Part shown: piece by piece, positions 57,513 to 64,000 of the stretch
Position numbering within the stretch: the first letter of the stretch is position 1
How the letters are laid out: every line of letters starts with the position of its first letter
Assembly: GCA_023457895.1 (NCBI GenBank)
Contig: JAEXAY010000031.1
Span: 113,628 to 177,627 of the forward strand
Direction of reading: 5' to 3'
DNA from: Pseudomonadota bacterium
GTDB lineage: Bacteria; Pseudomonadota; Alphaproteobacteria; Sphingomonadales; Sphingomonadaceae
DNA: 64,000 nt
Made by a program: the position numbers and the translations under genes
Notes under the pieces: generated by a model
Database searches by the model: none
What the model saw: only the letters and a program-made list of their open reading frames with translations
What the model was told of the DNA's origin: nothing

Positions 57513-59084
57513 ATGGTTATTGAGTGGAGGACAGGAGAAGACGGCCAGTCAGGTGAAAAGCCGCTCAAGCGGGCAGCCGAATATGTCCGTATGTCCACCG
57601 AACATCAGAAATACTCGACCGACAATCAGTCCGCCGAAATCAGAGCCTACGCCGCGCGACGCGGATTTGAGATCGTCCGCACCTATGCTGACGAGGGGAA
57701 GAGCGGCCTTCGCATCGACGGACGCGATTCATTCCAGCAGCTTCTTGCCGACATTCAGAGCGGCAACGCCGATTTTGAAGCGATCCTTGTCTATGACGTG
57801 AGCCGCTGGGGTCGTTTCCAAGACCCCAATGAAGCATCGCACTATGTGTGGCTGTGCAAGAGCGCGGGCATCTCCATTCATTATTGCGCCGAGCAGGTGG
57901 AAAATGACGGATCGATGGGTTCGTCCATCGTAACCACCGTCAAGCAGGTGATGGCCGGTGAATATAGCCGCGAGTTGTCGATTAAGGTGTTCAAGGGGCA
58001 ATGCCGCCTCATCACGCTCGGCTATCGTCAAGGCGGGCCACCGGGATTCGGCTTGCGCCGGATGCTTGTCGATGAGCATGGCAATCAGAAGGGCTTGCTT
58101 GATCGTGGTGAGCATAAGAGCATCGCCACGGATCGTGTCGTGCTCGTCGAGGGGCCGGACGAGGAAGTCGCCATCGTCCGTGAAATCTATCGCCAGTTCG
58201 TCGAGGATCAGCGTTCCGAACGGCACATCGCCGACTGGCTCAACGCGCAAGGTATCATGTCCGATCTTAAGCGTCCGTGGTCGCGCAGCGCGGTCCACCA
58301 GATTCTCATCAATGAAAAATATGCCGGTCACAATGTCTGGGGCCGCACATCGTTCAAGCTGAAAAGCAAGCATGTGCGTAACGATCCGTCAGAATGGATC
58401 AGGCACGATTCTGCGTTTCCCGCCATCGTGCCACAGGCGCTCTTCGATGCCGCGCGGCTCATCATCGATCAGCGCTCGCAGCGCCTTTCAGATGACGAGA
58501 TGCTGGCTTTGCTGGCGGACATTCTTGCGAAAAATGGTTCTCTGTCCGGCCTTATCATAGACGAGTGGGAAGACGGCCCATCGAGCAGCGCCTATCAATC
58601 ACGCTTTGGCAGTTTGCTCCGCGCCTATTCCTTGGTCGGATATGTTCCCGACCATGATTACCGCTATCTCGAAATCAATCGGGCGCTACGGCGGATGCAT
58701 CCGTCCATCGTGAAGGACGTAATCGAAGGCGTGCGCGCTGCAGGCGGCACGGCGATCCAGAATCTAGAAAACGACACGCTTCTCATCAATGAGGAGATCA
58801 CCGCATCTATCGTGATCGCGCGATGTAAGCTCACGCGCGGCGGCAGCCGCCGCTGGAAAATCCGGCTCGACGAGAGCCTTCGCCCCGACATCACCATCTG
58901 CGTCAGAATGGACGAAGAGAATATGCACGCACACGACTATTATATTCTGCCGCGTATGACGCTCGCCGAAGGCGTGTTGCGGCTTGCCGATCACAATGGA
59001 TTGTCGCTCGACGCCTTCCGCTTTGAATCCTTGAACGGCTTCTTCACGCTTGCCGAGCGTGCGCCGTTTCGGAAGGCGGCATGA
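57513..59084 (+). CDS. Second large serine recombinase, coupled to two ParB-like genes
   Basis: The 523-residue protein has YVRMSTEHQKYSTDNQ with the catalytic serine at about residue 28 and VYDVSRWGRFQD in the catalytic domain. A recombinase domain with ADWLNAQGI and NEKYAGHNVWG follows. A zinc ribbon is not evident, and the C-terminus differs from the integrase at 34318. ATG 57513 is preferred because it begins a typical N-terminus. Its stop overlaps the start of the ParB-like gene (ATGA). It might recombine a different site, or act with the ParB proteins. Confidence 0.9.
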   Translation: MVIEWRTGEDGQSGEKPLKRAAEYVRMSTEHQKYSTDNQSAEIRAYAARRGFEIVRTYADEGKSGLRIDGRDSFQQLLADIQSGNADFEAILVYDVSRWGRFQDPNEASHYVWLCKSAGISIHYCAEQVENDGSMGSSIVTTVKQVMAGEYSRELSIKVFKGQCRLITLGYRQGGPPGFGLRRMLVDEHGNQKGLLDRGEHKSIATDRVVLVEGPDEEVAIVREIYRQFVEDQRSERHIADWLNAQGIMSDLKRPWSRSAVHQILINEKYAGHNVWGRTSFKLKSKHVRNDPSEWIRHDSAFPAIVPQALFDAARLIIDQRSQRLSDDEMLALLADILAKNGSLSGLIIDEWEDGPSSSAYQSRFGSLLRAYSLVGYVPDHDYRYLEINRALRRMHPSIVKDVIEGVRAAGGTAIQNLENDTLLINEEITASIVIARCKLTRGGSRRWKIRLDESLRPDITICVRMDEENMHAHDYYILPRMTLAEGVLRLADHNGLSLDAFRFESLNGFFTLAERAPFRKAA

Positions 59085-59980
59085 CGATGGCGCGCCCCGC
59101 ACAGCGCGTCGAGATGATCCCGATTGACCGGATCACCATCGTCAATCCGCGCCTTCGCAGCAAAAAGATATTCAAGGGCATCGTCGAGAATATCGCCGAG
59201 ATCGGTCTCAAGCGCCCGATCACAGTCACGTCGCGGCAGGGTGCGGATGGCCCGCTCTATGATCTTGTGTGCGGGCAAGGGCGGCTCGAAGCATTCCGCG
59301 AGTTGGGACAGACCGAGGTGCCAGCCCTGATCGTGTCAGCCGACACCGAAGATTGTATGGTCGCGAGCCTCGTCGAGAATTGTGCGCGCCGTCAGCATCA
59401 GGCCGTTGACCTGCTGCAAGATATCGTCGGGATGCGCGAGCGCGGCTACTCCGACAATGAAATTGCCGAGAAGACTGGCCTTTCCGCAAACTACGTCTGG
59501 AGCGTCGGGAAATTGCTCGCGCGCGGAGAACGGCGGCTCGTCGCTGCGGTGGAAGCCGGATATCTTCCCATCTCCGTCGCCCTCGAAATCTGCGAGGCCG
59601 ACGATCAGGGTGTGCAGGCGGCACTCCATAAAGCCTATGAGGACAAGCTCCTGCGTGGTCGCGCGCTCATTGCCGCGCGCCGTCTGGTCGAGGTGCGTAA
59701 GCGATCCGGCAAAGCCGCAAAGCTCAATCGGCTTGTCGAGAAAGGATCGGCAGCCACGCCTGAGGATTTGGTGAAAGCCTTTCAGGAGGACACCGAGCGC
59801 AAGCGTCTGATGATCCGTAAGACCGAGGCGACCCGCAACCGCCTTGTGTTCATCGTCGAAGCCTTGAGCCAGCTCTCGAATGACGAGAGCTTCATCGCGC
59901 TTCTCGAAGATGAGGGCTTGGCGTCGATGCCGAACCGGCTCGCCGAGCGCATTCAGAACGTCAGGATCAATGTCCAATGA
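59081..59980 (+). CDS. ParB/RepB-like DNA-binding protein
   Basis: The 299-residue protein has the ParB N-terminal fold: RITIVNPRLRSKKIFKGIVE, GLKRPITVTSRQG, YDLVCGQGRLEAFRELG and VASLVENCARRQH. A helix-turn-helix follows (YSDNEIAEKTGLSANYVWSV) and a C-terminal helical region as in RepB. ParB proteins spread on DNA from a parS site, using CTP. No ParA is nearby. It is translationally coupled to the recombinase and to the next gene, so a joint function is likely. Confidence 0.88.
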   Translation: MTMARPAQRVEMIPIDRITIVNPRLRSKKIFKGIVENIAEIGLKRPITVTSRQGADGPLYDLVCGQGRLEAFRELGQTEVPALIVSADTEDCMVASLVENCARRQHQAVDLLQDIVGMRERGYSDNEIAEKTGLSANYVWSVGKLLARGERRLVAAVEAGYLPISVALEICEADDQGVQAALHKAYEDKLLRGRALIAARRLVEVRKRSGKAAKLNRLVEKGSAATPEDLVKAFQEDTERKRLMIRKTEATRNRLVFIVEALSQLSNDESFIALLEDEGLASMPNRLAERIQNVRINVQ

Positions 59981-60870
59981 CCGGAAGCCCACGAAGCCGG
60001 AAGATCAAGCTCGCCTTCGAGACGACGAGCCTGCGCATTCCCCTCGGCGATATCGAGATGCTGCGCGCGATGACGCCTGCGATCAAAAAGTCCGTCAAAT
60101 ATGCGCAGATTGAAGCGTCCATTCGCGAGGTCGGTATCATCGAACCGCCCGTCGTGGTCAGGATCAAAGGCAAGGATGATCGCTACCGGCTGCTCGACGG
60201 GCATATCCGCATCGAAATTCTGAAAGAGCGCGGCGACAAGGATGTCGTGTGTCTCATCGCCACTGATGATGAGGCGATCACCTACAATAAGCGCATCAGC
60301 CGCATGGCCATCGTTCAGGAGCACAAGATGATCCTGAAAGCGCTTGAGAAGGGCGTATCAGAGGAGCGATTGGCACGCGCGCTCAATGTCAACATATCGA
60401 GCATTCGGCAAAAGCGTCGGTTGCTCGACGGCATATGCGATGAAGTGGCAAAGCTGCTGCAAGACCGGATGGTGCCGATCAATACGTTCAGTGAGCTGAA
60501 AAAGATGCGCCCCATGCGTCAGCTTGAAGCCGCTGAAACCATGATGGCCATGAACAAGTTTTCATGGCCCTATGCGAAATCGCTCGTGGCGGCGACACCG
60601 CAACACCAGCTCGTCAGCGACAAGAAGAAGGCGGTCCGCGGCCTCAGTGACGAGCAGATCGAGCATATGGAGCGCGAGGCGACGAACATCGATCGCGAGT
60701 TTCGCATGATCGAACAAAGCTACGGCACCGACCATCTCGATCTCGTTCTGGCGACGGGATATCTATGCCGCCTGATCGAGAATGTGCGGGTGGTGCATCA
60801 TCTTGCGCGGTATCATCCCGAGTTGCTGTCCGAGTTTCAGCGCATCGTCCAGTTGAGGAATGCAGCCTAA
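59977..60870 (+). CDS. RepB-like ParB-family protein, second copy
   Basis: The 297-residue protein resembles plasmid RepB: LRIPLGDIEML, EASIREVGIIEPPVVVR, YRLLDGHIRIEIL, VQEHKMILKALEKGVSEERL, and a C-terminal RepB domain (RPMRQLEAAETMMAMNKFSW). The start overlaps the preceding stop. It differs clearly from the first ParB-like protein, so this is an old pair and not a recent duplication. It converges on the relaxase gene, the stops overlapping by four bases. Confidence 0.86.
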   Translation: MTGSPRSRKIKLAFETTSLRIPLGDIEMLRAMTPAIKKSVKYAQIEASIREVGIIEPPVVVRIKGKDDRYRLLDGHIRIEILKERGDKDVVCLIATDDEAITYNKRISRMAIVQEHKMILKALEKGVSEERLARALNVNISSIRQKRRLLDGICDEVAKLLQDRMVPINTFSELKKMRPMRQLEAAETMMAMNKFSWPYAKSLVAATPQHQLVSDKKKAVRGLSDEQIEHMEREATNIDREFRMIEQSYGTDHLDLVLATGYLCRLIENVRVVHHLARYHPELLSEFQRIVQLRNAA

Positions 60871-62156
60871 CCCAAATCCAAACCGCGATCCCGTTTCGGG
60901 CGAAGAGCGACAGAACCACGGCCTCGATCCTTGTCGCGTTCGCCGGTCTGCATACGCCGGTATGTGGCGGCGTCGCGATAGAGAGTCAGAATCCGCTCGG
61001 CTTCCTTGCGTCGGTTCTCGCGGATCAAGTCTTGAAGGGCTTGGCGATCCTTTAGCTGTCGCTGGACCAGAGCGTGCCGCTCATGGCTATCGCGCTCACG
61101 CGCAAATTTGGCTTCCATCTCATTCTGCTTGCGGGTTCTGAAATACTTCCCGGTCAGAAAATCCCATGCACCGGCAATGCCTTTGCGTATGCGGGCGGCG
61201 CGGGCGCGTTGCTCATCGTTCCAACGGTTCGCGACCTTCCGATCCGTGGCTTGGCGTTCATCTTGATGCTGAACCTTGAGCGCTTCGCGCTTGGCTATCA
61301 GGGGTTCCATATTGACGCGGGCGATGCGTTTGGCCTCCGCGATATAGCGCGAGAGGCGAGGTGCAATCTCGGTTGCGATGCGCGCGCGGGCATCATCGAC
61401 TGACGGCAGGCGCGCAGGATCACCGTGCCGCGCGACAACATCTTTGGCTTTGCCGTCGATCAGGCGCGACAGGGCGAACACATCGCCATCGATGGTGATA
61501 GCCACGAACCCGCGTCGATCACCACGCGCGAGAAACAGGCCGCGCTCTTCGAGCGCGGATGCGAATGCGCCGATACTATCGGCGCGCTTCCAGCAGTCTT
61601 GCACGGCGGATTTGAGTTCGCGGGGGTCGATACCCGCGCGCTTTGCTTGCTGCCATTGATCGAGCGTGAAGTTGCGTGGATCGCGCAGCTTCGGACTTTC
61701 AAACCCCTTCGGCATCGACCAGCCATTTTCGAGATAGAGCTGTTTGCCAATCTCATTGAGCTTGTTCTTGAAGAAGGGCAGTTCCTTCGCCGTCATGGTT
61801 TCAGCGTCGATGCGCGACCAGACGGCATGGCAATGGCGACGGCCTTCCTTTTCGTGGAACACGACAACGCGCGGCTGACCAGCGAGGCCGAGCCGCTCTT
61901 CGATATCGGTGAGCGCCTTTTCGAAAGTTTCGACCCGCACCGATTCCGATGCGGGCGGGCTGAGCGAGAGCGAGAAGAGATACTGGCTGCATTTCGTGCC
62001 GCGAGCGAGCGCATAGGCTTCGTTCATCGCACCCATCACCGTATCGGAGATGAATCCCGACACCTCGTGAATCTCGACATGCTCGTTTTCCTCAGTCTTG
62101 AGCAGATGCGCTCCAAGCTGACGACCACCGCTGCGCTTTGATGCTTTCAGGATCAT
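60867..62156 (-). CDS. Relaxase / mobilization nuclease
   Basis: The 429-residue protein is a relaxase that would nick oriT and pilot the strand. It begins with MILKASKRSGGRQLGAHLL and carries FHEKEGRRHCHAVWSR, the histidine motif for metal binding. The catalytic tyrosine is probably in the region around AYALARGTKCSQYLF. The C-terminal half is a charged helical region with DSHERHALVQRQLKDRQAL. Family is close to MobA/VirD2-type relaxases; the exact MOB class is not certain. The start overlaps the mobC-like stop. Confidence 0.88.
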   Translation of the reverse strand: MILKASKRSGGRQLGAHLLKTEENEHVEIHEVSGFISDTVMGAMNEAYALARGTKCSQYLFSLSLSPPASESVRVETFEKALTDIEERLGLAGQPRVVVFHEKEGRRHCHAVWSRIDAETMTAKELPFFKNKLNEIGKQLYLENGWSMPKGFESPKLRDPRNFTLDQWQQAKRAGIDPRELKSAVQDCWKRADSIGAFASALEERGLFLARGDRRGFVAITIDGDVFALSRLIDGKAKDVVARHGDPARLPSVDDARARIATEIAPRLSRYIAEAKRIARVNMEPLIAKREALKVQHQDERQATDRKVANRWNDEQRARAARIRKGIAGAWDFLTGKYFRTRKQNEMEAKFARERDSHERHALVQRQLKDRQALQDLIRENRRKEAERILTLYRDAATYRRMQTGERDKDRGRGSVALRPKRDRGLDLG

Positions 62157-62521
62157 AGCGTTGCATCAAGGTCCAATGCTTGAATGAGGAGCTGGCGCAT
62201 ATGGCTGACTTCGGCAACTGCCGTCAGCAAGGCCGCTTCCGTGTCAGGAGTAACCGGAAGGCTTCCCGTGTTCGCCGCCTTGGCGAGCTGGTTCACATTG
62301 TTCGCCAATCGCGATTGACCAAGCAGGCCGAGCAGTTGCGCGAGGGCTTGATGATCCTTGACCGGAAACTTTCCGCGCTTGCGGGGCGCGACCGTTTCCG
62401 GATCGAGAAGGCGAGAGCGGATATATGCGCCGAGCGACATACCGGCGGCATCACGTTCGAGTTTTGCCCGTTCTGCAAATGTCAGGCGAAGCGAGAATGG
62501 AGGTGTGGTTCGATCACCCAT
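62153..62521 (-). CDS. MobC-like relaxosome accessory protein
   Basis: The 122-residue product begins MGDRTTPPFSLRLTFAERAK. The strand SLRLT and helices to AGMSLGAYIRSRLLD are a ribbon-helix-helix DNA-binding unit, and ARK-rich sequence plus LAQLLGLLGQSRLANNVNQL follow, as in MobC proteins that melt or bind oriT. GGAGGTCGG stands just before the ATG at 62521. It is coupled to the relaxase gene by an ATGA overlap. oriT is expected close by on the right. Confidence 0.82.
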   Translation of the reverse strand: MGDRTTPPFSLRLTFAERAKLERDAAGMSLGAYIRSRLLDPETVAPRKRGKFPVKDHQALAQLLGLLGQSRLANNVNQLAKAANTGSLPVTPDTEAALLTAVAEVSHMRQLLIQALDLDATL

Positions 62522-62789
62522 GACCGACCTCCATTCCATCGTCCGTTGACCGCACCTTGGGCGCGCGATCTGTCGGGCGCGGTGGACGGCGCATCGAGAC
62601 ATCAACGTCGATGATGTTGTCTAACGGCAGCTCTTTGCGGTGTGGCGTTGTCGATTTTATCGTGGCGCTAGGCGTATTGCCATTGGCGGGTGGGGTATCA
62701 GAAACGATTGACGTATGGCTGAGAGCGTGGTCCCAATCCGCTAACACCTTGAAGAGAAGTTTCGATTCCTCTCCTCCGAGGTGCACCAC
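62514..62789 (-). CDS. Possible small protein upstream of the MobC-like gene
   Basis: A frame from GTG 62789 gives 91 residues starting VHLGGEESKLLFKVLADWDH, and its codon pattern looks coding. Its end overlaps the mobC-like start by eight bases. The start lacks a proper ribosome site, and a separate short frame with a good ribosome site (AGGAGAG before ATG 62820) runs into it out of phase. Either the gene is real with an unusual start or a frameshift has broken a longer gene. Confidence 0.4.
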   Translation of the reverse strand: MVHLGGEESKLLFKVLADWDHALSHTSIVSDTPPANGNTPSATIKSTTPHRKELPLDNIIDVDVSMRRPPRPTDRAPKVRSTDDGMEVGHG

Positions 62790-63182
62790 TCCCGAACAAA
62801 AGAGAGAAGTTTTGGTTCATCCTGTCTCTCCTTTGTCGCGCAGGCTGCGAGCGTCGCTTTTGAGCCCGCTGAGCCATGGTTGAGTTTTGATGTAACAGCG
62901 CCGAGACCTCGTTGATCTTCTGCAGCGTGATTGCGGGCTGTTCGGACGTAATCCGGTGGCTGAGCTCGCTGGTCTGACGCGCCAGTTTAGTTCGTCGCCG
63001 GAACTTGAGGGCGAACGCGCATCCATTGATGCGGGTATCCGCGCCCTTGTTGCGATCTTGGGACGAGTTGTTTTCCGGAAGGCCTGTTTCGTACTTTGTC
63101 CTATCAAGAATACCGCTGCCCGACCGTCGGATAGCGCCCATCGAAGTCCGGGGCAACCGTCGTGGGCTGGTAGCGTTCCTGT
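62522..63182. other. Right border zone with coding remnants; expected position of oriT and attR
   Basis: Apart from the uncertain gene at 62514-62789 I see no intact gene. Minus-strand sequence from about 63010 to 62817 reads like coding DNA that changes frame: SELSHRITSEQPAITLQKIN in one frame, then TQPWLSGLKSDARSLRDKGE in another, ending in an ATGA overlap at 62820-62817. This suggests decayed genes. The element's right end should lie in this stretch, but no copy of the tRNA 3' end is visible. Confidence 0.45.
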
Positions 63183-63884
63183 ATGAGTATAACCCCCGCC
63201 ATAACGCGTCGCCTGACGGGTGAAATAGCTTATCGCGCGCCCAATGGGGACGTGCTGGGCCGGGAAAGTTTTGACTTGATATCCCACCGGGGTGGCCATG
63301 TCCTGCGCGCACTGTGCATGATGGACGATATTGGCCTGGTACGCGATGTTTCGCTGTCCATGGACCTGGAATGGTTACCCGAAGAAGGCTATTGTCGTAT
63401 AATAGGCGCAGGCCGGACTGAAGCTGCGCTGTGGTTTCGGGTCGTACCGCAAGGCGTTTGTGTAGATACCAGTCTGCAAGGCAAATGCGAGCCTCAGCAA
63501 TTCATCCCGACCGAGAACCGTCTCCGCTATCTCGGACTTCATCCGCTTCAGGGCGATGCACTTATCGTCGAACAGCGCGGTGTCGACGAACCGGGTACAT
63601 TTCGCCCGATCGAAACGGTCACCAATTCCGTATCACCCAACGGCGATGAGGCAGTTGCTGGCACATATATGCAGATCAATGCAGCCTATATCGGAAACGA
63701 GAAGATTGAGGTGAGCGCCGGGTCTTTTTCAGCACGCCGTTATGCGCTGCGCTGGCGGCAGGATTGGCCCGCTGCCGATCTGTGGGTGCGCGAAGAAGAC
63801 AACCTCTTCCTAAAGATGCACTGGTCAATGATCCCGACTTGGTACGAACTGACCGCCTGGCACGAAGAAAGGCACGATAGCTGA
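63183..63884 (+). CDS. Hypothetical protein, chromosomal side of the right border
   Basis: The 233-residue protein begins MSITPAITRRLTGEIAYRAP. It is soluble and beta-rich (SLSMDLEWLPEEGYCRIIGA, ALWFRVVPQGVCVD, SAGSFSARRYALRW), with alternating hydrophobic strands like a beta-barrel or lipocalin-type fold; I do not recognise the family. No clear ribosome site is seen. Its stop overlaps the next start (TGATG), so it forms an operon with the VOC-family gene. Confidence 0.7.
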   Translation: MSITPAITRRLTGEIAYRAPNGDVLGRESFDLISHRGGHVLRALCMMDDIGLVRDVSLSMDLEWLPEEGYCRIIGAGRTEAALWFRVVPQGVCVDTSLQGKCEPQQFIPTENRLRYLGLHPLQGDALIVEQRGVDEPGTFRPIETVTNSVSPNGDEAVAGTYMQINAAYIGNEKIEVSAGSFSARRYALRWRQDWPAADLWVREEDNLFLKMHWSMIPTWYELTAWHEERHDS

Positions 63885-64000
63885 TGACAGAGCGACCCGT
63901 TTCCTCCCTTATCCGGGGAACCATCTTCGTACGTGATCTCGACCGTGCAGCAGCATTCTACGCGGCGCTGGGGTTCACGGAGATTTATTATGAGGGCGTG
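63884..64000 (+). CDS. VOC/glyoxalase family protein, cut by the right edge
   Basis: Only 39 residues are visible: MTERPVSSLIRGTIFVRDLD and AAAFYAALGFTEIYYEG. The pattern of a strand with an early metal-ligand position followed by an AxxFYxxLGF helix is typical of the vicinal oxygen chelate superfamily (glyoxalase, dioxygenase). The reaction cannot be assigned from this fragment. It is coupled to the preceding gene. Confidence 0.75.
   Translation, partial: MTERPVSSLIRGTIFVRDLDRAAAFYAALGFTEIYYEGV

Larger units (their letters stand above)
34482..63182. mobile_element. Integrated mobilizable element (genomic island) at tRNA-Arg; right end uncertain
   Basis: The island starts at the 3' end of tRNA-Arg and carries two large serine recombinases, a coupling ATPase, a relaxase with MobC partner, ArdC, Fic, a multi-gene candidate defence operon and many small unknown genes. 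No VirB channel genes are seen, so it fits an integrative mobilizable element needing a helper. Gene spacing is looser and base composition appears less GC-rich than in the flanking chromosome. A copy of the tRNA 3' end to mark the right end was not found by eye; the end is placed before the gene at 63183 but may lie nearer 62.6 kb. Two joined elements are possible, given two recombinases. Confidence 0.65.

Noticed and set aside
62818..62825. CATCCTGT as a relaxase nic site of the YATCCTGY type
   Set aside because: The eight-base degenerate motif is expected several times by chance in 64 kb, the relaxase class is uncertain, and no adjacent inverted repeat supports it.
62557..62883. Plus-strand frame of 108 codons near the right border
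   Set aside because: No ribosome site, low-complexity product, and antisense to sequence with better coding character.
62881..63182. Search for a duplicated tRNA-Arg 3' end as attR
   Set aside because: No copy of GGTTCGAATCCTGC or of the CGGGCGCGCCA end was found by eye; only short chance likenesses such as ACGCGCCAG at about 62977 were seen.

Overview
The window comes from an alphaproteobacterium, most likely a member of the Sphingomonadaceae (Sphingopyxis- or Sphingomonas-like). This rests on the high GC content, the alphaproteobacterial form of RNase E with a long acidic/Ala-rich tail, a magnesium-type HemB, a prfB without a frameshift site, and many housekeeping proteins of sphingomonad character. 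Genus is inference; no 16S gene is present.

Positions 1-34481 are ordinary chromosome. In order they hold: a SUV3-like helicase (cut by the left edge) behind an SDR oxidoreductase; an M23 envelope peptidase; hemB; a fused MFS/spermidine-synthase-like protein; a gamma-carbonic-anhydrase-like protein; a YkvA-like membrane protein; tadA; a CHASE histidine kinase; a DedA protein; rpmB; a lipoprotein; a phytase-like esterase; a glycine-zipper protein; a Ppx/GppA phosphatase; rlmE; an unusual DsbA fusion behind an M48 protease; rne; the cell-wall pair amidase-PBP1a; prfB with a lipoprotein methyltransferase; a GcvA-like LysR regulator; a DksA-like zinc protein; purC, purS and purQ; a queuosine-precursor transporter; and tRNA-Arg(TCT).

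From 34482 to about 62.5-63.2 kb lies an integrated element inserted at the 3' end of tRNA-Arg. A large serine recombinase reads outward across the tRNA on the opposite strand. The transfer genes are a VirD4-like coupling ATPase with a separate membrane partner at the left, and a relaxase with a MobC-like protein at the right. No type IV secretion channel is present, so the element looks mobilizable rather than self-transmissible. A second serine recombinase followed by two ParB/RepB-like genes lies near the right side.

The cargo includes a tightly overlapping six-gene operon (43478-52082): a ribbon-helix-helix regulator, an MmeI-like DNA methyltransferase without a recognisable nuclease motif, a small PD-(D/E)XK-like protein, an SF2 helicase, a GIY-YIG (T5orf172-type) nuclease, and a GHKL ATPase that appears fused to a PD-(D/E)XK domain. 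This is the best candidate for a poorly described defence system. Next to it are an ArdC-like antirestriction protein, a Fic protein under a six-copy operator array, a leucine-rich-repeat protein, an orphan pseudopilin and several small genes. Four cargo genes have leaders in which a hairpin covers the ribosome binding site, and two divergent intergenic regions share a 17-bp TCCGG palindrome. Together these suggest dedicated control of the island.

From 63183 an unrecognised gene and the start of a VOC/glyoxalase protein follow, probably chromosome again. I could not identify the right attachment site.
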